From Loripinus fragilis (Eukaryota > Mollusca > Bivalvia > Lucinida > Lucinidae): a stretch of 64,000 nt of DNA. The translations under genes and the position numbers were made by a program. Positions 20,244 to 31,624 of this stretch are shown here, piece by piece. The number at the start of each line of letters is the position of its first letter. The stretch's first letter is position 1. Location: the NCBI GenBank assembly GCA_964019695.1, contig OZ026528.1, positions 55,210,495-55,274,494 of the forward strand. Direction: 5' to 3'. The notes under the pieces were generated by a model. It ran no database searches, was not told the DNA's origin, and worked only from the letters and a program-made list of their open reading frames with translations.

Positions 20244-20373
20244 TGAGTATGATCAGGAAATACCACAATCACAAGCCGCAGACAACCCCGTGGCACCGCG
20301 AGGAAGAGCCACTCAGCCATCACGAGACAACAGGAAGACAAATCAAGCAATCAAGTTTCAATGTGGCTTTTAA
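20244..20373 (-). mobile_element. RT-X 3' end, solo fragment
   Basis: GTGAGTATGATCAGGAAATA, CCACAATCACAAGC, GTGGCACCGCGAGGAAGAGC and ACAGGAAGACAAATCAAGC are the complement of the RT-X 3' terminus. It lies next to array Q and accounts for the frame at 20,104-20,373. Confidence 0.82.
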
Positions 20374-20810
20374 AGCTTAGGATATATCCTGCTAAAGGGT
20401 ATGAATGAAGGACGGACGGACAGACGGACTGACGAGGTTCTTTTTCAAAGTTGAGTACATAACCATGCTATAATATATGTTCTACTTATTACAAATGACG
20501 CGACTTGCGAGGACTTGCATGTAGTTGTGTCAGCACATGCATTTCTTGCACGATAATTGGGCCAGCACACGAGATCGCGGCGCTTATCGCATCGGCTAGC
20601 AGCGAATGCTCAGACGCGCAAAACTCGCCAGAGCCTTCGAATCCCGCATACACAAAGTATAGAAGAAGATGAACACTCGGACCAAAGAATGTTAGCCTTG
20701 TCGCTGAAAGACGTCTTTGCGTATATGGCCCCTGCGTTCATTTAAGAGTGCGTAACAAAAAATAAAAAATATCTTATTTCACATCCAAAACATATGTTAA
20801 AAATAAATCG
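20374..20810. other. GGACGGACGG run, then unrecognised CpG-containing sequence
   Basis: GAAGGACGGACGGACAGACG at 20,407 marks the end of the array Q unit. TTAAGAGTGCGTAACAAAA near 20,742 recurs at 34,014 and may be an element end. The 62-codon frame at 20,557 shows no domain. Confidence 0.45.
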
Positions 20811-20811
20811 A

Positions 20812-21890
20812 ACTAGACTGCAGTCGATGGTACACAATCGCATATACATGTATCCGCTTTTTTACCTTTAACCTTCACCTTGGGGGTCACATTAATTGTT
20901 GCCCATTACCCTCTACTACATGTGATCTATGCACCTGCAAAGTTTGAAGTTGCTACGTTCAGTGGTTTAGGATAAGATGCATCTACAAAAAATATGTTAG
21001 TTGACCTTTGACCTTGATGTAAGGTCACACAAAATGTTGCTTAGTGTCTCTACATCATGTGACCTATGCACTTGCGTAGCTTGAAGTTGCTACGTCCAAT
21101 GGTTTAGGTGGAGATGCATTTACAAGAATACATTATTTGATCTTGACCTTGGGTTTAAAGTCAAACAAAATGTTGCTCAGTACCCCTACTACCCTAAACA
21201 TCTAACATACAACGTTTGAAGTAACCACATCTAACGGTTTAGGAAGCGATGTATTTACTAGAAAATATATTCTTTGACCTTGGGACAAGGTCACATAAAA
21301 TGCTGCCCATTACCCTATACATCATGTGATCTATTTACAAAGTTTGAAGTCGCTACGGCTAACGGTTTAGGGGAGGTGCATTTAAAAGAAAATACATTAT
21401 TTGACCTTAACCTTGGGTCAAGGTCACACAAAATCTTGCTCAGTACCCTCTACATCATGTGATCTATTAACCTGCAATTTTGAAGTTGCTACGTCTACGG
21501 TTTAGGAGATGTATTTACAAAAAAATACATTATTTGACCCTGATCTTGGGCCAAAGTCACACAAATGTTGCTTAGCAACCTCTACGTCATGTGATCTATT
21601 AGCCTGCAAAGTTTGAAGTTGGTACATCGAACGGTTTAGGAGATGTATTTACAAGAAAAAACATTATTTGACCTATGACATAGACATTGTTGTTAAGGTC
21701 ACACAAAATGTTGCTCAGTTCCCTGTACATCATGTGATCTATTTACCTGCAAAGTTTGTAGTTGCTACATCTAACGGTTTAGGAGGAGATGCATGTACAA
21801 AATAAACGTAACGCACGCACGTACGTACGTACGCACTGACAACTTTGGTACGAAATTAATATGCTTTTTTTCTAAAGAAAAAAGCGGGTA
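20812..21890 (+). mobile_element. Array-bearing element A, long copy (7 units)
   Basis: The landmark ACGGTTTAG (or close) falls at 20,964, 21,101, 21,236, 21,364, 21,499, 21,633 and 21,776, a mean period near 135 bases. Each unit carries CAAGGTCACACAAAATGTTG and CATGTGATCTA. The edges ACTGCAGTCGATGGT...GCATATACATG and CTTTGGTACGAAATTAAT match the short copy at 11,706-12,072. AAAAAAGCGG(A/G)TA occurs in inverted form near both ends. No coding sequence. Confidence 0.92.
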
Positions 21891-21897
21891 TAAGTAA

Positions 21898-21997
21898 TTA
21901 ATAAAGAACTTTTCCGAGGCTTTCTTGTTTAAACCGCGATGTCGGTGTAGCCCAACGAGCGGTTTAAACAGAGAGCCGAGGAAGAATCCTTTATTTA
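21898..21997. repeat. 100-bp imperfect palindrome
   Basis: TAATTAATAAAGAACTTTTC, GAGGCTTTCTTGTTTAAACC on the left mirror GGTTTAAACAGAGAGCCGAGG and AATCCTTTATTTA on the right. The loop region is GCGATGTCGGTG...AACGAGC. The arms are unlike those of the CGAGGC-core palindromes. Confidence 0.85.
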
Positions 21998-22139
21998 GCT
22001 TGTAGTATGGCGCAGGCGCAAATAAACACGTGTTACTGACACCTGACGAAATTTACATTCGCTCCTCCCTGTATCCGGCCTAAGCTGTCAATTATATTAC
22101 ATTTACCTACGGGTTAATTTGTCGCTATTTAGGAAGTTC

Positions 22140-22330
22140 CTGTCTACAGGTAGGGATCACACGGAATTCCGCGGCTAGCCTTTGTCGCGGATTTCCGTGA
22201 CATTGAATTTTTTGGAAGGTAGCGGTTTTCCGTGACTTTAAAAAACGCTAAATATATCTCATTGGGGAGCAGTTATTGTTTGTACTTTATAAGGGTCACG
22301 GAATTTCATGACATCCTTTGTAAATATCTA
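22140..22330 (+). repeat. Repeat M, copy 1
   Basis: GGTAGGGATCACACGGAATT, CCGCGGCTAGCCTTTGTCGC and GGATTTCCGTGAC recur in reverse complement at 33,770-33,830. Further TTCCGTGAC blocks follow in each copy. Confidence 0.8.
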
Positions 22331-22457
22331 CCATTTTAAGTTTGTGCACGCATGATATTTGTTGTATCGTCGTCAACCTTAGCTCACCTTGAGGTTTGCT
22401 TTAGCTCATACATCGGTGAGAAATGAGCCCTTTTCTTTGTTTCATTTTAATGTGTTA

Positions 22458-23340
22458 TTATGCCCCCCTGGATGGGTCTGGTGATATATTGTTTTTCCCT
22501 TTGCGTCTGTCTGTCTGTCTGAGTGTCCGTGTCAAAACCCTGTCCGCTCTATAACTTGATTACCGTTAAAGATATTTCAATGACATTTCATACATTTGTA
22601 AAGCACATTCAGACGACGTGTCATGCACAAGAATCATAACTCTTGCACGTTTATTTATCAAATTATTCCCCTTGTAACATAAATAAGGGCATTTTGTCCA
22701 CTCTGTAAGTTGAATACTGTTAAAACTATTTGGTTGAAACTTCATACACTTCTAGAGCACAATGAGACAATGCGTCATGTACAAGAACGATAACTCTGCT
22801 TTGGATGTTTTGGAGTTATTTCCCTTTGATCATTTGCAATGCTATTTCGTGTCCCCTCTATAACTTGGTAACCGTTGGTTGGAGATATTTCAACGAAACG
22901 TCATATATTTGTAAAGCACATTCAGACAACGTGTCATGCACAAAACCATAACTCTTGCATGTTTATTCTTCAAATTATTCCCCTTGTAACATAACTAATT
23001 GCAATTTTTGTCCGCTCTGTAAGTTGAACACTGTTAAAGCTATTTGATTGAAACTTCATACATTTCTAGGGTACAATAAGACAATGTGTCATGCACAAGA
23101 ACCGTAACTCTGTTATAGATATTTTTGGAGTTATTTCCCTTTGATCTTTTGTAATGCTGTTTCGTGTCTGCTCTATAACTTGATAACCGTTAGAGGTGTT
23201 TCAAGGAAACTTCATACATTTGCAATGTGCATTCAGATGATGTGTAATTCACAAGAACCATAACTCTTACATGTGTATTTTCAAATTATTCCTCTTGTAA
23301 CACATTTTTGTGATTTTTGAGTCCAAAAAGGGGGAGACAT
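22458..23340 (+). mobile_element. Array-bearing element B (~155-bp monomers, dimeric)
   Basis: Ends TTATGCCCCCC on the left and GGGGGAGACAT on the right form a short inverted repeat. The monomer landmark TCC(G/A)CTCT(A/G)TAA falls at 22,543, 22,697, 22,852, 23,011 and 23,167, a period of 154-159 bases, and odd and even monomers are more alike (dimers of 309-315). It has the same plan as the 44,585-46,042 element but a different unit sequence. A CTGTCTGTCTGTCTG run precedes the array. Confidence 0.87.
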
Positions 23341-23354
23341 TTTTTTCGTAGAAA

Positions 23355-23518
23355 AAATATCTTAGTTTCTCTGTGGTGATATATTGCATTAGTTGGGAAG
23401 CCTAAATGCGAGCTAAACAGTTTTGCGTTTTAACAACAAAAAAATCTAGGGTGAAGAATTGGCGGCTATTAAGTGCATTAAGTTCCCCATAGCTTAGGCT
23501 GAAATCCGCTCTAAAACA
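23355..23518 (+). mobile_element. RT-X 3'-UTR fragment
   Basis: TTAGTTGGGAAGCCTAAATGCGAG, split here as TTAGTTGGGAAGCC and GCGAGCTAAACAG, then AAATCTAGGGTGAAGAA and GCTTAGGCTGAAATCCG, follow the RT-X 3'-UTR in plus orientation. It abuts the minus-strand copy that begins at 23,525. Confidence 0.7.
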
Positions 23519-23524
23519 AAAACA

Positions 23525-24085
23525 GTAAGTGAGTATCATTAGGAAATACAACAATCACAAACTGCAGTTAAACTCGTGGCATCATGAGAAGGAGCCACAC
23601 AACAAACACGAGACACCAGGAAGACGAACAAAGCAAAGCAACCAGCTTTCTCTTCCCCATCGAGTTGATTGCAAAACTGGAATGTACACAAAGTAACGCA
23701 CAACAAAACATAGAACAATTACAGAATCTCACAATGGCAGTAACAATCAACAATGGATCAACTACAACAGAACCACCGCCTTAGAACGGACATCAACCAA
23801 AGCCACTGGGGGAGGGGGGGGGGGGCTTAAATGCATTTTACTGGCACAAAATCGTCGCCCTAGATTCTGCTGTTGTTGAAGCACAAAAATGTTAAACTCG
23901 CATGGAGGATACTTAACTTATACAGTGCATCATCGAAGAGACAAGCACTCAAATTAACGCACTATGACGAAAAAGAGAAAAGGGCTCACGACTCTCAGAT
24001 AGTCAGAGCTAAAGAAAACCTCAAGTTGAGCCACGGTGGGCCCAGCTACAGCCAAGCATCAGGCACCAACCCACCGATTAAAGCT
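23525..24085 (-). mobile_element. RT-X 3'-UTR, contiguous with the RT-X copy 2 coding remnant
   Basis: Read on the minus strand from the stop of the reverse transcriptase: TGGCTGTAGCTGGGCCCACC, AAATGTTAAAC complement blocks, a C-run (G-run at 23,811-23,823), GGCGGTGGTTCTG, TTCTGTAATTGTTCTATG, then GAGTTTAACTGCAG and AATGATACTCAC. It defines the UTR used to recognise the solo fragments. Plus-strand frames at 23,584 and 23,873 are its shadows. Confidence 0.8.
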
Positions 24086-24600
24086 TTACGTCACAGAAGT
24101 CATTGAGTCTGAGGCCTGACCCACCGTCGTGCAATTGAAGAGGAAGCCACAGCTAAAACCTGTGATTGGGTTTGCAACCAGGCATGCAGACTGTCCCATG
24201 ATATCCAAGTTATATCCATCTTTTTTTATAACGTTTGATAATCTTTTTGAATTGATCACGAAAATTAGGGTTTCTAACAATTATTTTGAATTTATAAACT
24301 AAATCCCCATAAAATATAGGTACTGATATGCCCTGTTGCAGAAGAGCTTTTAGCCCAATGTTGTATTTAACCATTAACTCTGAGTGTCTGTGGTGGAGTT
24401 TAGAAAATGCTTTTCGAATTTTATGATATCTTGTTTTAATAACTTAGCAGTCATAAATAGGGTTCTGTTGTTGAAATCATCAATATTAGAACACACTCTC
24501 GCAAAACGAATAAGTTGCGAAATATATACACCATAGGAAGGTGAGCGAGGAACATCTCCATCAAGAAATGGGAAATTTACTATTTCAAAATCAGAATCAT
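24086..24600 (-). pseudogene. RT-X reverse-transcriptase C-terminal pseudogene, copy 2
   Basis: Minus-strand frames show FEIVNFPFLDGDVPRSPS, YGVYISQLIRFARVC and FNNRTLFMTAKLLKQ. After a frameshift come LLQQGI, FYGDLVYKFK, GQSACLVANPIT and LFNCTTVGQASDSMT before the stop. This order is that of the C-terminal half of the RT-X protein downstream of the palm. The 24,374-24,742 frame continues upstream into unrelated sequence, so the copy is 5'-truncated near 24,600. Confidence 0.87.
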
Positions 24601-24965
24601 TAGACTTCAAGCTAAATCCTATCAATTCGCATCTTTTACGAGATGTTTGCACTCTGTGCGCCAGGGCGTAAGTCTCTGACAACCTGTTACATATGTTACT
24701 GTAACAAACTAAGGAAATAAGCAAAATGAAAGTTTGAGCCACAGAAAGAATGCATTAAGCTATCTATTTATTCTAATTTCTTATGTAGTTTGCAAGCTGG
24801 ATGCCTAAGCTACATAAAAGCAGCATTTTAAACAAAATAACAGCTTCAAATGGTGCTATATGCGTTACATAGATTAAATTTTCCTTTGAAAATTGAAATC
24901 GTGACTAACATCATTTAATTTTATAATCGATTCGTGCATTTCTTCAAGTGTTTTAATCTTAGTTA
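24600..24965. repeat. Diverged duplication, copy 1
   Basis: Shares with 25,705-26,045 the ordered blocks TTCAAGCTAAATC, GAGATGTTTGCACTCT, AGAAAGAA, CTATCTATTT, TGTAGTTTGCA, and GTTACAT before ATTAAA. The offset is about 1.08 kb, same orientation. Confidence 0.7.
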
Positions 24966-25704
24966 GCTAAAATACTCATTCGACTAATAGAAAGAAACAA
25001 ATGTTTGCTTTTCTATCTCAAATAAATTGTTTTATATGAGCTATTAAACGACTCTACCCCAAACTTTAAGTATCCGATTTTGATATCTATTATTGAAGAA
25101 AATTATATGAAAATATTCGACACTGGTGGATATCTTACATTTTTGGGACTGTCATGCTAATGCAATAAAGAATCTTAGATTTGCAAGTTTGACATTAGAA
25201 TCAGAGTACTTATCAAAGCATGTAACGTATATTACATGGCATAATGAATGAGCAAGGAAATTGTCTTGGAAGTAAGAGATGATATTTCAGAACAAATACT
25301 ATTTTTCACGTGTTTTCCTATTAATCTATAGCCTCTGGTGCCTTAGTCTTAGTAATTATTGTCATTGCTGATTACAAGCCCATGGACTTGTGTTACAGAT
25401 GTTACATGTATTTATAATCTTTTTATCACATATTTCCTTATGTCTATAATACTAAAATATAAAGACATAAAAATAGAAAATAATAGTTCACATTTAAATG
25501 ACACTATTTAACAAATATTCCTATTAAATATAAAAACAATCTTAACTCAAGTCAACCTCACAATGTCTATCATTGTGTCTGCTTCTATGGCAAAATAATC
25601 ACCCATTTCGTCACAACCAGTAGAATCATGGCATTGTATTAGGACTGCAAACTGAGTACGATCTTTATCAACTTCACCCCTTTGGGAATTGTGCAGATAT
25701 ACTT
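24966..25704. other. No recognisable feature
   Basis: Very AT-rich spacer between the two diverged duplicate blocks. Confidence 0.45.
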
Positions 25705-26045
25705 GCCTTAAAGAACAATTCAAGCTAAATCAAATAAGAGATGTTTGCACTCTATTAACCAGGGGGTTAACCTGGAACAGTATGTTAGGTACGTTTCCAT
25801 ATCAATTTTAGAATAAATGAATTGAAAGTCTGAGAAACAGAAAGAAGACATAAAACTATCTATTTGTTTGAATTATTCGTGTAGTTTGCATGCTGAATAC
25901 CTTTGATACACATGCAGGTTTTTTTAAACAAATATACAGCTTCCTATGGTGTTATATGTGTTACATTAATTAAAATTATCGTTTAAAATTGGTAATTGTG
26001 ACAAAATCACTTATAAGCATTTCGTGTAATACTCATCTTTTGCCA
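25705..26045. repeat. Diverged duplication, copy 2
   Basis: Partner of 24,600-24,965 with many small gaps. No coding potential in either copy. Confidence 0.7.
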
Positions 26046-26299
26046 TCAAAGGAATTAATTTCCTTTGTATGTGTGGCCTGTCAAATAAATTGACTCAGCT
26101 ATAACTTGAATCCTTAGCATTCTTCAAAAGCAGAAACAGCATGTCAGTGTCATGGGATCAAACACCTGATTAAATATGGGTTTAATGCCATTTCACATAT
26201 ATGCATACAATGGAGTAAGACTCTGGTATATGTATCTTCCTGTGAAGTGGCAATAGCAATCTTACTGCAACTGCCTCTGCATCCGTGCAAGTCAAATGA

Positions 26300-26690
26300 T
26301 AACCTTGCTCTTATTTTGCAAAAGCTATGTCTCTACCGTGTACCTCTAAGAATACTTTAAGATTTCTGACATTGGTCAAACAGATTGATTGGCTGCTTTT
26401 TTTTTGCATCATTTGCCATGGAACCTTTCCAGTCCTTTGGTGCTTAAGTCATCAGGTCTTAGATCAAAAGTATTTTGCTGCGCTTAAAGAATTTAATACG
26501 TTTTCTTTAGTTACAATGTTGACTCTTGATGGTTTTGGCAGACAGTCAGAAACAATTTCTGTTACACCTTGAAAATCATCTGGTATATTAGAAAGAACAT
26601 GAAGTTGGACTTTGCTATCAATTATGCTTGCTACTGGTTGTTGTTTGTTGTCAGTACATTGAAGCAAGCCTAAAAAGAATTTAAAACCTT
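26300..26690. other. Overlapping short frames, unrecognised
   Basis: A minus-strand frame (26,667 to 26,464) encodes a protein-like stretch with SNIPDDFQGVTEIVSDCLPK. It runs on in another frame after a stop as KYFDLRPDDLSTKGLERFHG. A plus-strand frame overlaps. Composition suggests decayed coding sequence on the minus strand; I do not recognise it. Confidence 0.3.
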
Positions 26691-26899
26691 TGATTTCTCA
26701 GTTTTTGCAGCCATATCATCAGCTGTTGCATTCAAAGAAGGAAAGTGGACTATGTGTAGAATGAAAAACCAGTAGTTCTATATTTTGCCTTATGGAAGAT
26801 TTATACAGAGTAAACAAGTTGATAAGGTTACCCCATTGCATGATCCATTGAAAACACTGAAATTGAAAACACTTGCCTCTGACTGTATTATCAAAAAGG

Positions 26900-27560
26900 A
26901 TGTCACGACAATGCCCTTGCTCATTTATTACGACGAGTTATATATGTTACATCCTTTAATAAGCGCTCTAATCTTAGAAACCTAGTGAATCCTTGAGGTG
27001 AAAGGGTCTAATTTACGCCCTGTTCATCATGCATTTCATTGCTTTACCTGCTGTGATACATCTAGCTCGTTTATCTGAAGGGAAAGAGTTACCTCCTTTT
27101 CAGCACCTTAGAAGTACTAAGGCTTTAAATAAGTTTTTGAATGCCTGGGGAAAGATAATAAGTGCAGAGACATTATTAGATGAAAATATGTTTGTTGCAT
27201 GTATGGAAAGGCTAGATTTATAAGAGTTAACCAGTTAAGATATGATTCTTTTTTCTCAGAAATATCAAGGTACATCATCCCAGGTACTCATTGCTTTTAA
27301 TGGCATAGTTTTCCTCCTTGTAAAGCTTTAGTCTTTCTCCTACTTGCAGAGTGTCACTTGAAACACATATTCAAAAAGAGCCAACTATTAGGAATTCATA
27401 TCAGTTTCCGAATGTTCCAAGCCATGAATGGCAACATTGGAAAGTTGATAATGAATCATCAATTTTGAATGGACTGGTGGTAAAATTGCAATACAGTAAA
27501 TGATTGAAATATTGTGTGATGATTCTACTAGTTGCAAGGAGGCGGGTGATAATAATTATT
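26900..27560 (+). pseudogene. Decayed transposon-type gene with HAFTGCDT-like motif
   Basis: Reading the plus strand through stops gives HAFHCFTCCDTSSSF at about 27,028. It is followed by VTSFSAP, VFECLGKDN, CCMYGK and RVNQLRYDSFFSE, then FPPCKAL, HLKHIFKKSQLLGIHIS, and EWQHWKVDNESSI in a shifted frame. This order resembles a family of repeat-associated invertebrate proteins with HALTGCDTTS, a VNxLRYxLF block and a Trp-rich end before a Cys cluster. At least six stops and two frameshifts make it a pseudogene. The family match rests on memory only. Confidence 0.5.
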
Positions 27561-27934
27561 ACCACAGACCCGGACAACGACAAACGTTTAACATGAGTGT
27601 TAAATTGATGAGAATTAGTTTGGACCATTTCATTTATTGTATTCGCTTGTATAAGTGTAAAACTATCTTTTCTATTTGTGGCTCTATATTTAGCATTATA
27701 TACACAGTATTAAGAAATGTGTCCAAAACGTAATTGATAGCATCTGTAACAATAGTCCATGGGCTTGATAATCTGAAAGGATTATAATTTCTAGTGTTTT
27801 GGCACCAAAGACTTATAAGTACACATTAAATGTCCTGATCTTAGAAACTTGATGACAGCTTGCAGATATATGAGCAAGACAGACTAAGAAAATGTAAAAT
27901 ATCCACACGCTGGTTTAAGCCCTCGAGTAAAATA

Positions 27935-28175
27935 TTTTTACTGACCGTTCCAAGGTGGTACTTCTTTTGTGGATCATTTATGTTGTTTCTGTCATGTGTT
28001 TGTTATGCTTTCGTGCGCGTCTGTTTATTGATGCCTTGTGGTTACCTACAAGGAAAGGGCTGACCTCTTGGCTCTCGTTTGTGATGTCTTATTGTGAGAT
28101 TGTTACTTTCTTATTGGTATGCTGGGCCAGGTGTGGTACTTGATTGTATCGATTCCAGATCTTTGCCTTCTTTCA
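27935..28175 (+). mobile_element. Repeat N, copy 1 (RT-X-like 3' end)
   Basis: ACTGACCGTTC(C/A)AAGGTG, CTTCTTTTGTGGATC, CTCTTGGCTCTC and TACTTGATTGTATCG with TTCCAGATCTTTG match 55,092-55,312. The last block resembles the RT-X 3' end (GATTGTGGTATTTCCTGATC), so this may be the 3' UTR of a sister retroelement. Confidence 0.75.
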
Positions 28176-28550
28176 TGTGTTTAACTTAAACGGTAATAAC
28201 ACAATTTGCTTCTCGGTAAAACCGGGAGTAGGGCTGTGTATAAGACAATATATTTAAAATAGAAAAGCAAACTTGGTTTTTCCTATTCATCAATTGAGTA
28301 TATGTTTGTAAAATCTAATAAAACAGTTTTAAACCAAGATATAGTAGTTGTTTAACTAAATGACGATAGCAACAATTATGTCTTTTAAATTATAATTAGG
28401 TTCACGTAACGCACATAACACCACATTTAGTCGTATTAATGCTAAGCAGCTTCGATATGTAGTAAAGACATCCAGTATGCAGACTATAAAAATGTCAATT
28501 TATTAGATAATTTGAATGTCTTCTTTCTGTAGCTCAAACATTCAAATGGA

Positions 28551-29128
28551 TACGTACATTAAGAGGCTATTTTGCCCCCCCCCCCCCTATGTAGTCAAAA
28601 AATAGAAGTTGCTTTTCACAAGTTTCTTCTAATTAGTTTATTAGAACAATAGCCAAAGTGTAAAAGTCTGGTATTGATTCGACAAGTACGGTTGCTATGG
28701 TAACAAGAATGATCCGCAAAAATAGGCTGAAAATAGGAAAATGGCCATTTTGGAGCAAATATAAGACATGTAACAGAGGAATTAATATAGAGCACAAGCA
28801 AATACCAAATAGATATTTTATCAGATTGTGAGGATTATTACAGCATACAATGTATTAAAAGGTTTGTTTGGTATTCGCTTGTGCTGATACCTAATTCTTA
28901 AAAAATCGGTCTCCAAAAGCCTTAAATTTGGCACAAAATGGCAATTTCTCTATTTTTAGCCTAATTCGTCCGCCTTTTTTTGTTACCATAGCAACGGTAA
29001 AAGTAAAATAAAAGCCTGAATATAACACTTTGGTTTTTCTTCTAACAAACCAATATCATGAAATTAATGAAACACAACTTTCAGTTTTTGGCTCCAGAGG
29101 AGGCCAAATTTGCCCTTTAACGCACGTA
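28551..29128. mobile_element. 578-bp foldback/MITE with long inverted halves
   Basis: Termini TACGTACATTAAGAGGC and, inverted, TACGTGCGTTAAAGGGC. Inner mirrored blocks include GCCAAAGTGT / ACACTTTGG, GTTGCTATGGTAACAA / TTGTTACCATAGCAAC, AAAATGGCCATTTTGG / CAAAATGGCAATTT and CACAAGC(A/G)AATACC. The halves meet near 28,840. It is absent from the equivalent place at about 30,525 in the second duplicate. A C-run lies at 28,576-28,587. Confidence 0.83.
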
Positions 29129-29444
29129 GCTCTTTCTTATTCTCAAATTGATATAGTAACAATTGTAACAAGCTGTTGGAGGTTAACGGCCCAACTTACA
29201 GAGTGAAAACAGTTTTTATTCAATGCACCTTGAATGGTTATATAAGATGTAATATGTCTGCACATCCAAAGAGGATTGGGATGGAGCAGGCCCTTACTTA
29301 GCTTTAAAGTCAAAATACTGTTTGATGATTTTACTTATTACGATGATAATGATGACACTGAAGCAGACACAATGATTGATGTTGTGTATGAAGTAGGCTC
29401 AGATGATGATTGATTTTGAATATTTATAAACTGCCCTGTTCAAA

Positions 29445-30690
29445 TGTGAAACAGTTTTCTCTGTTTGTGTCCCTATATGTTTTAGCATTTTACATATTAA
29501 GAAATATACGAAAGTAAGTTTATTTATAACATGTGTAACAAATATCTATAGGTTTGATAACATGCGCTGAATATAATTTCTTAGGTTCAGGCACCAATGA
29601 TAATAGATTTATAGGGAAACAGGTAAAATATATTCATTCTTTCAGAAATAGTATCTCTTAAGTAAAGACACTTGCTCACCCGTTATGCCATGTATCATAT
29701 GTAACGCTCTCTGATCTTTAAAACTTGGTGACAGCTTGCAGATTTATAAGTCTTTATCATACGAGCCAGCCTAAAGTCCCTAAACATGCAAGTATTTTCA
29801 CAATTTTAGCCCAAACTTTCAAATTACATTTTCTTTATTTGATATAGTAACGCATGTAACAGGCTGTTTCAGACTAACGCCCAAACTAATAGAGAACAAA
29901 CATTCTTTATTCAATGCATCTTGAGTTGTACTTCTAGCAGGAATGTGTCTGCAAAATTTCCTCAAGGAGATTAAAACATTTTAGGCATATCTTACGCAAA
30001 GACAATGAGCTTGCCCATTTATTACATCAGGTAACATATGTTACAGCCTCTGATATTAGACATTTTGCAACAAACTTGCAGATTTATGAGTCTTTTCAAA
30101 AAGCAAATAAATTCCAAACAATGAGAGATAATCATCGACTGCAAATGTTTTTTAACTATTTTTACTCTAGTTTTAATACCATTTTCACCTTAAAACTGGG
30201 TAGGGTTGTTTAATTGCTAATTCCAAAAAAAATATTTAAGATAGGGAAAAATACTTTAATTTTTCTGTTAGCTAATTGCATAATCTACCCTGACATTGTT
30301 AAAACATTTTGCAAAACACACAGAGAGATTGTGAATGTAAATGATGTTAGCCACACTTGCAAATTTTAATGGGTTATCTGATTTATGTAACGCAAATGAC
30401 TTCTTAGGAAGCCGCAATTTTGTTCAAATGCCTGTCATACGTAGGTAAGATATCCAGTATGCAGACTATATGAATGACTTTTAAAATTAATATTTAATGT
30501 CTTTAATTTGTAGCCCAAACTTACAATTTACCTTTTCTTAATTTGATAAAGTAGCGTATGTTACAGGCTCTTACAGACTAACGCCCCAATGCATAGAGTG
30601 CAAACATTTCTTAAAAGACTCGGCTTTTAATTCTCTACAAGACAGGATATGTCTGCAAAACTCCCAAGAGGGGGAAGCAAACCCATTCTC
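29445..30690. repeat. ~1.9-kb degenerate tandem duplication, copy 2
   Basis: Partner of 27,655-29,290 without the two insertions. An extra copy of the GTAACGCATGTAACAGGCTG block lies at 29,850, so at least one further internal duplication took place. Confidence 0.65.
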
Positions 30691-30985
30691 AGCCATCCGT
30701 CTACTGTGCCATTTGTTATGGACAATTCCAAGATGGTTATGTTGTTGTTGATCAATTGTTTATGTACTCCCCACTGTTTGTGTGTGTGTTTGGTCATCTG
30801 TGTTTGTCTTTGTTTTGGTATGCATTACTGTGTGTCCTTTCCCGTGTTCCAATCATCTTAAAGAGAAAGATTGTTTTTATTGTCTCATCCATGTCTTGCC
30901 ATTTTATATGTTCTGTGGCTCTTCCTCACGGTGCCATGGGTTGGTCTGCAGTGTGTGATAGTGGTATTTCCTGGTCATAGTCGAT
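30690..30985 (+). mobile_element. RT-X 3'-UTR, 5'-truncated
   Basis: GTTGTTGTTGATCAATTG, TTGCCATTTTATATGTTCTG, GTGGCTCTTCCTCACGGTGC, CATGGGTTGGTCTGCAGTGT, then TTTCCTGGTCATAGTC. The plus-strand frames at 30,649 and 30,756 belong to it. Confidence 0.8.
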
Positions 30986-31610
30986 TTCTTTAACACTTCA
31001 CCAATAACAAACACATCAAGATAAATTTCATATAATGTATTAGGAAAGAAATTTGACATTATCACAAAGAAGGCCAAATTCAACCAAGCTATATTCATCA
31101 TTATTTTGAACAATTTTTTGGACCCATATCCCAAATACAATATACAAAGTCCCATCCGGTTCTGAAGAATATCTTTATAGGGTTTTTACGCTATGTTAGC
31201 ACGACGGCCAACTAGGTCATGTGATTTTAAGGTTCTCAATAAAATGTTGATCTCTTATATCATAGGCCTTCAACTTTTTATAGCCAAAATCCAGGGTACA
31301 CAGCACTTCAGTGATTTGGAAGTCGGTTGCGTTGAGGGAATTAAAAATGGTCTAATTTGTCGAGTATATAAAAGGCATTCGATCATGCATGTCTGTTTAA
31401 CAGGCATCATACATTGAGCTTAAACTTATTCTGATATTCGCAGTAGCATTAGTTTTCATGCTTGACTATGCCCATTTTCCCTTAGACTGCTTAATAAACT
31501 GGGTTGTTTAACTTCAGCTATGCCATCTAATGTAATCAGTGTGGACAACGCAGTGGAAATTGTCTTCTTAGTGCAGACAATCATATAGAAAAATATACAT
31601 GTGTACAGCT
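30986..31610. other. Unrecognised; minus-strand frame at 30,990-31,155
   Basis: The frame encodes a hydrophobic stretch with KIMMNIAWLNLAFFVIMSNF and NTLYEIYLDVFVIGEVLKK. It looks protein-like but I know no family for it, and it runs into RT-X UTR. It could be a fossil of another repeat. Confidence 0.3.
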
Positions 31611-31624
31611 TTTAAACCCATACT

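Larger units (their letters stand above)
27655..29290. repeat. ~1.9-kb degenerate tandem duplication, copy 1
   Basis: Three blocks recur in the same order about 1.8-1.97 kb downstream: 27,655-27,860 with 29,445-29,760 (AGCATT...TATTAAGAAAT), 28,200-28,530 with 30,160-30,520 (ATCCAGTATGCAGACTAT), and 29,140-29,290 with 30,530-30,690 (GTAACA...TCTGCA). Copy 1 alone carries the insertions at 27,935 and 28,551. Confidence 0.65.
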
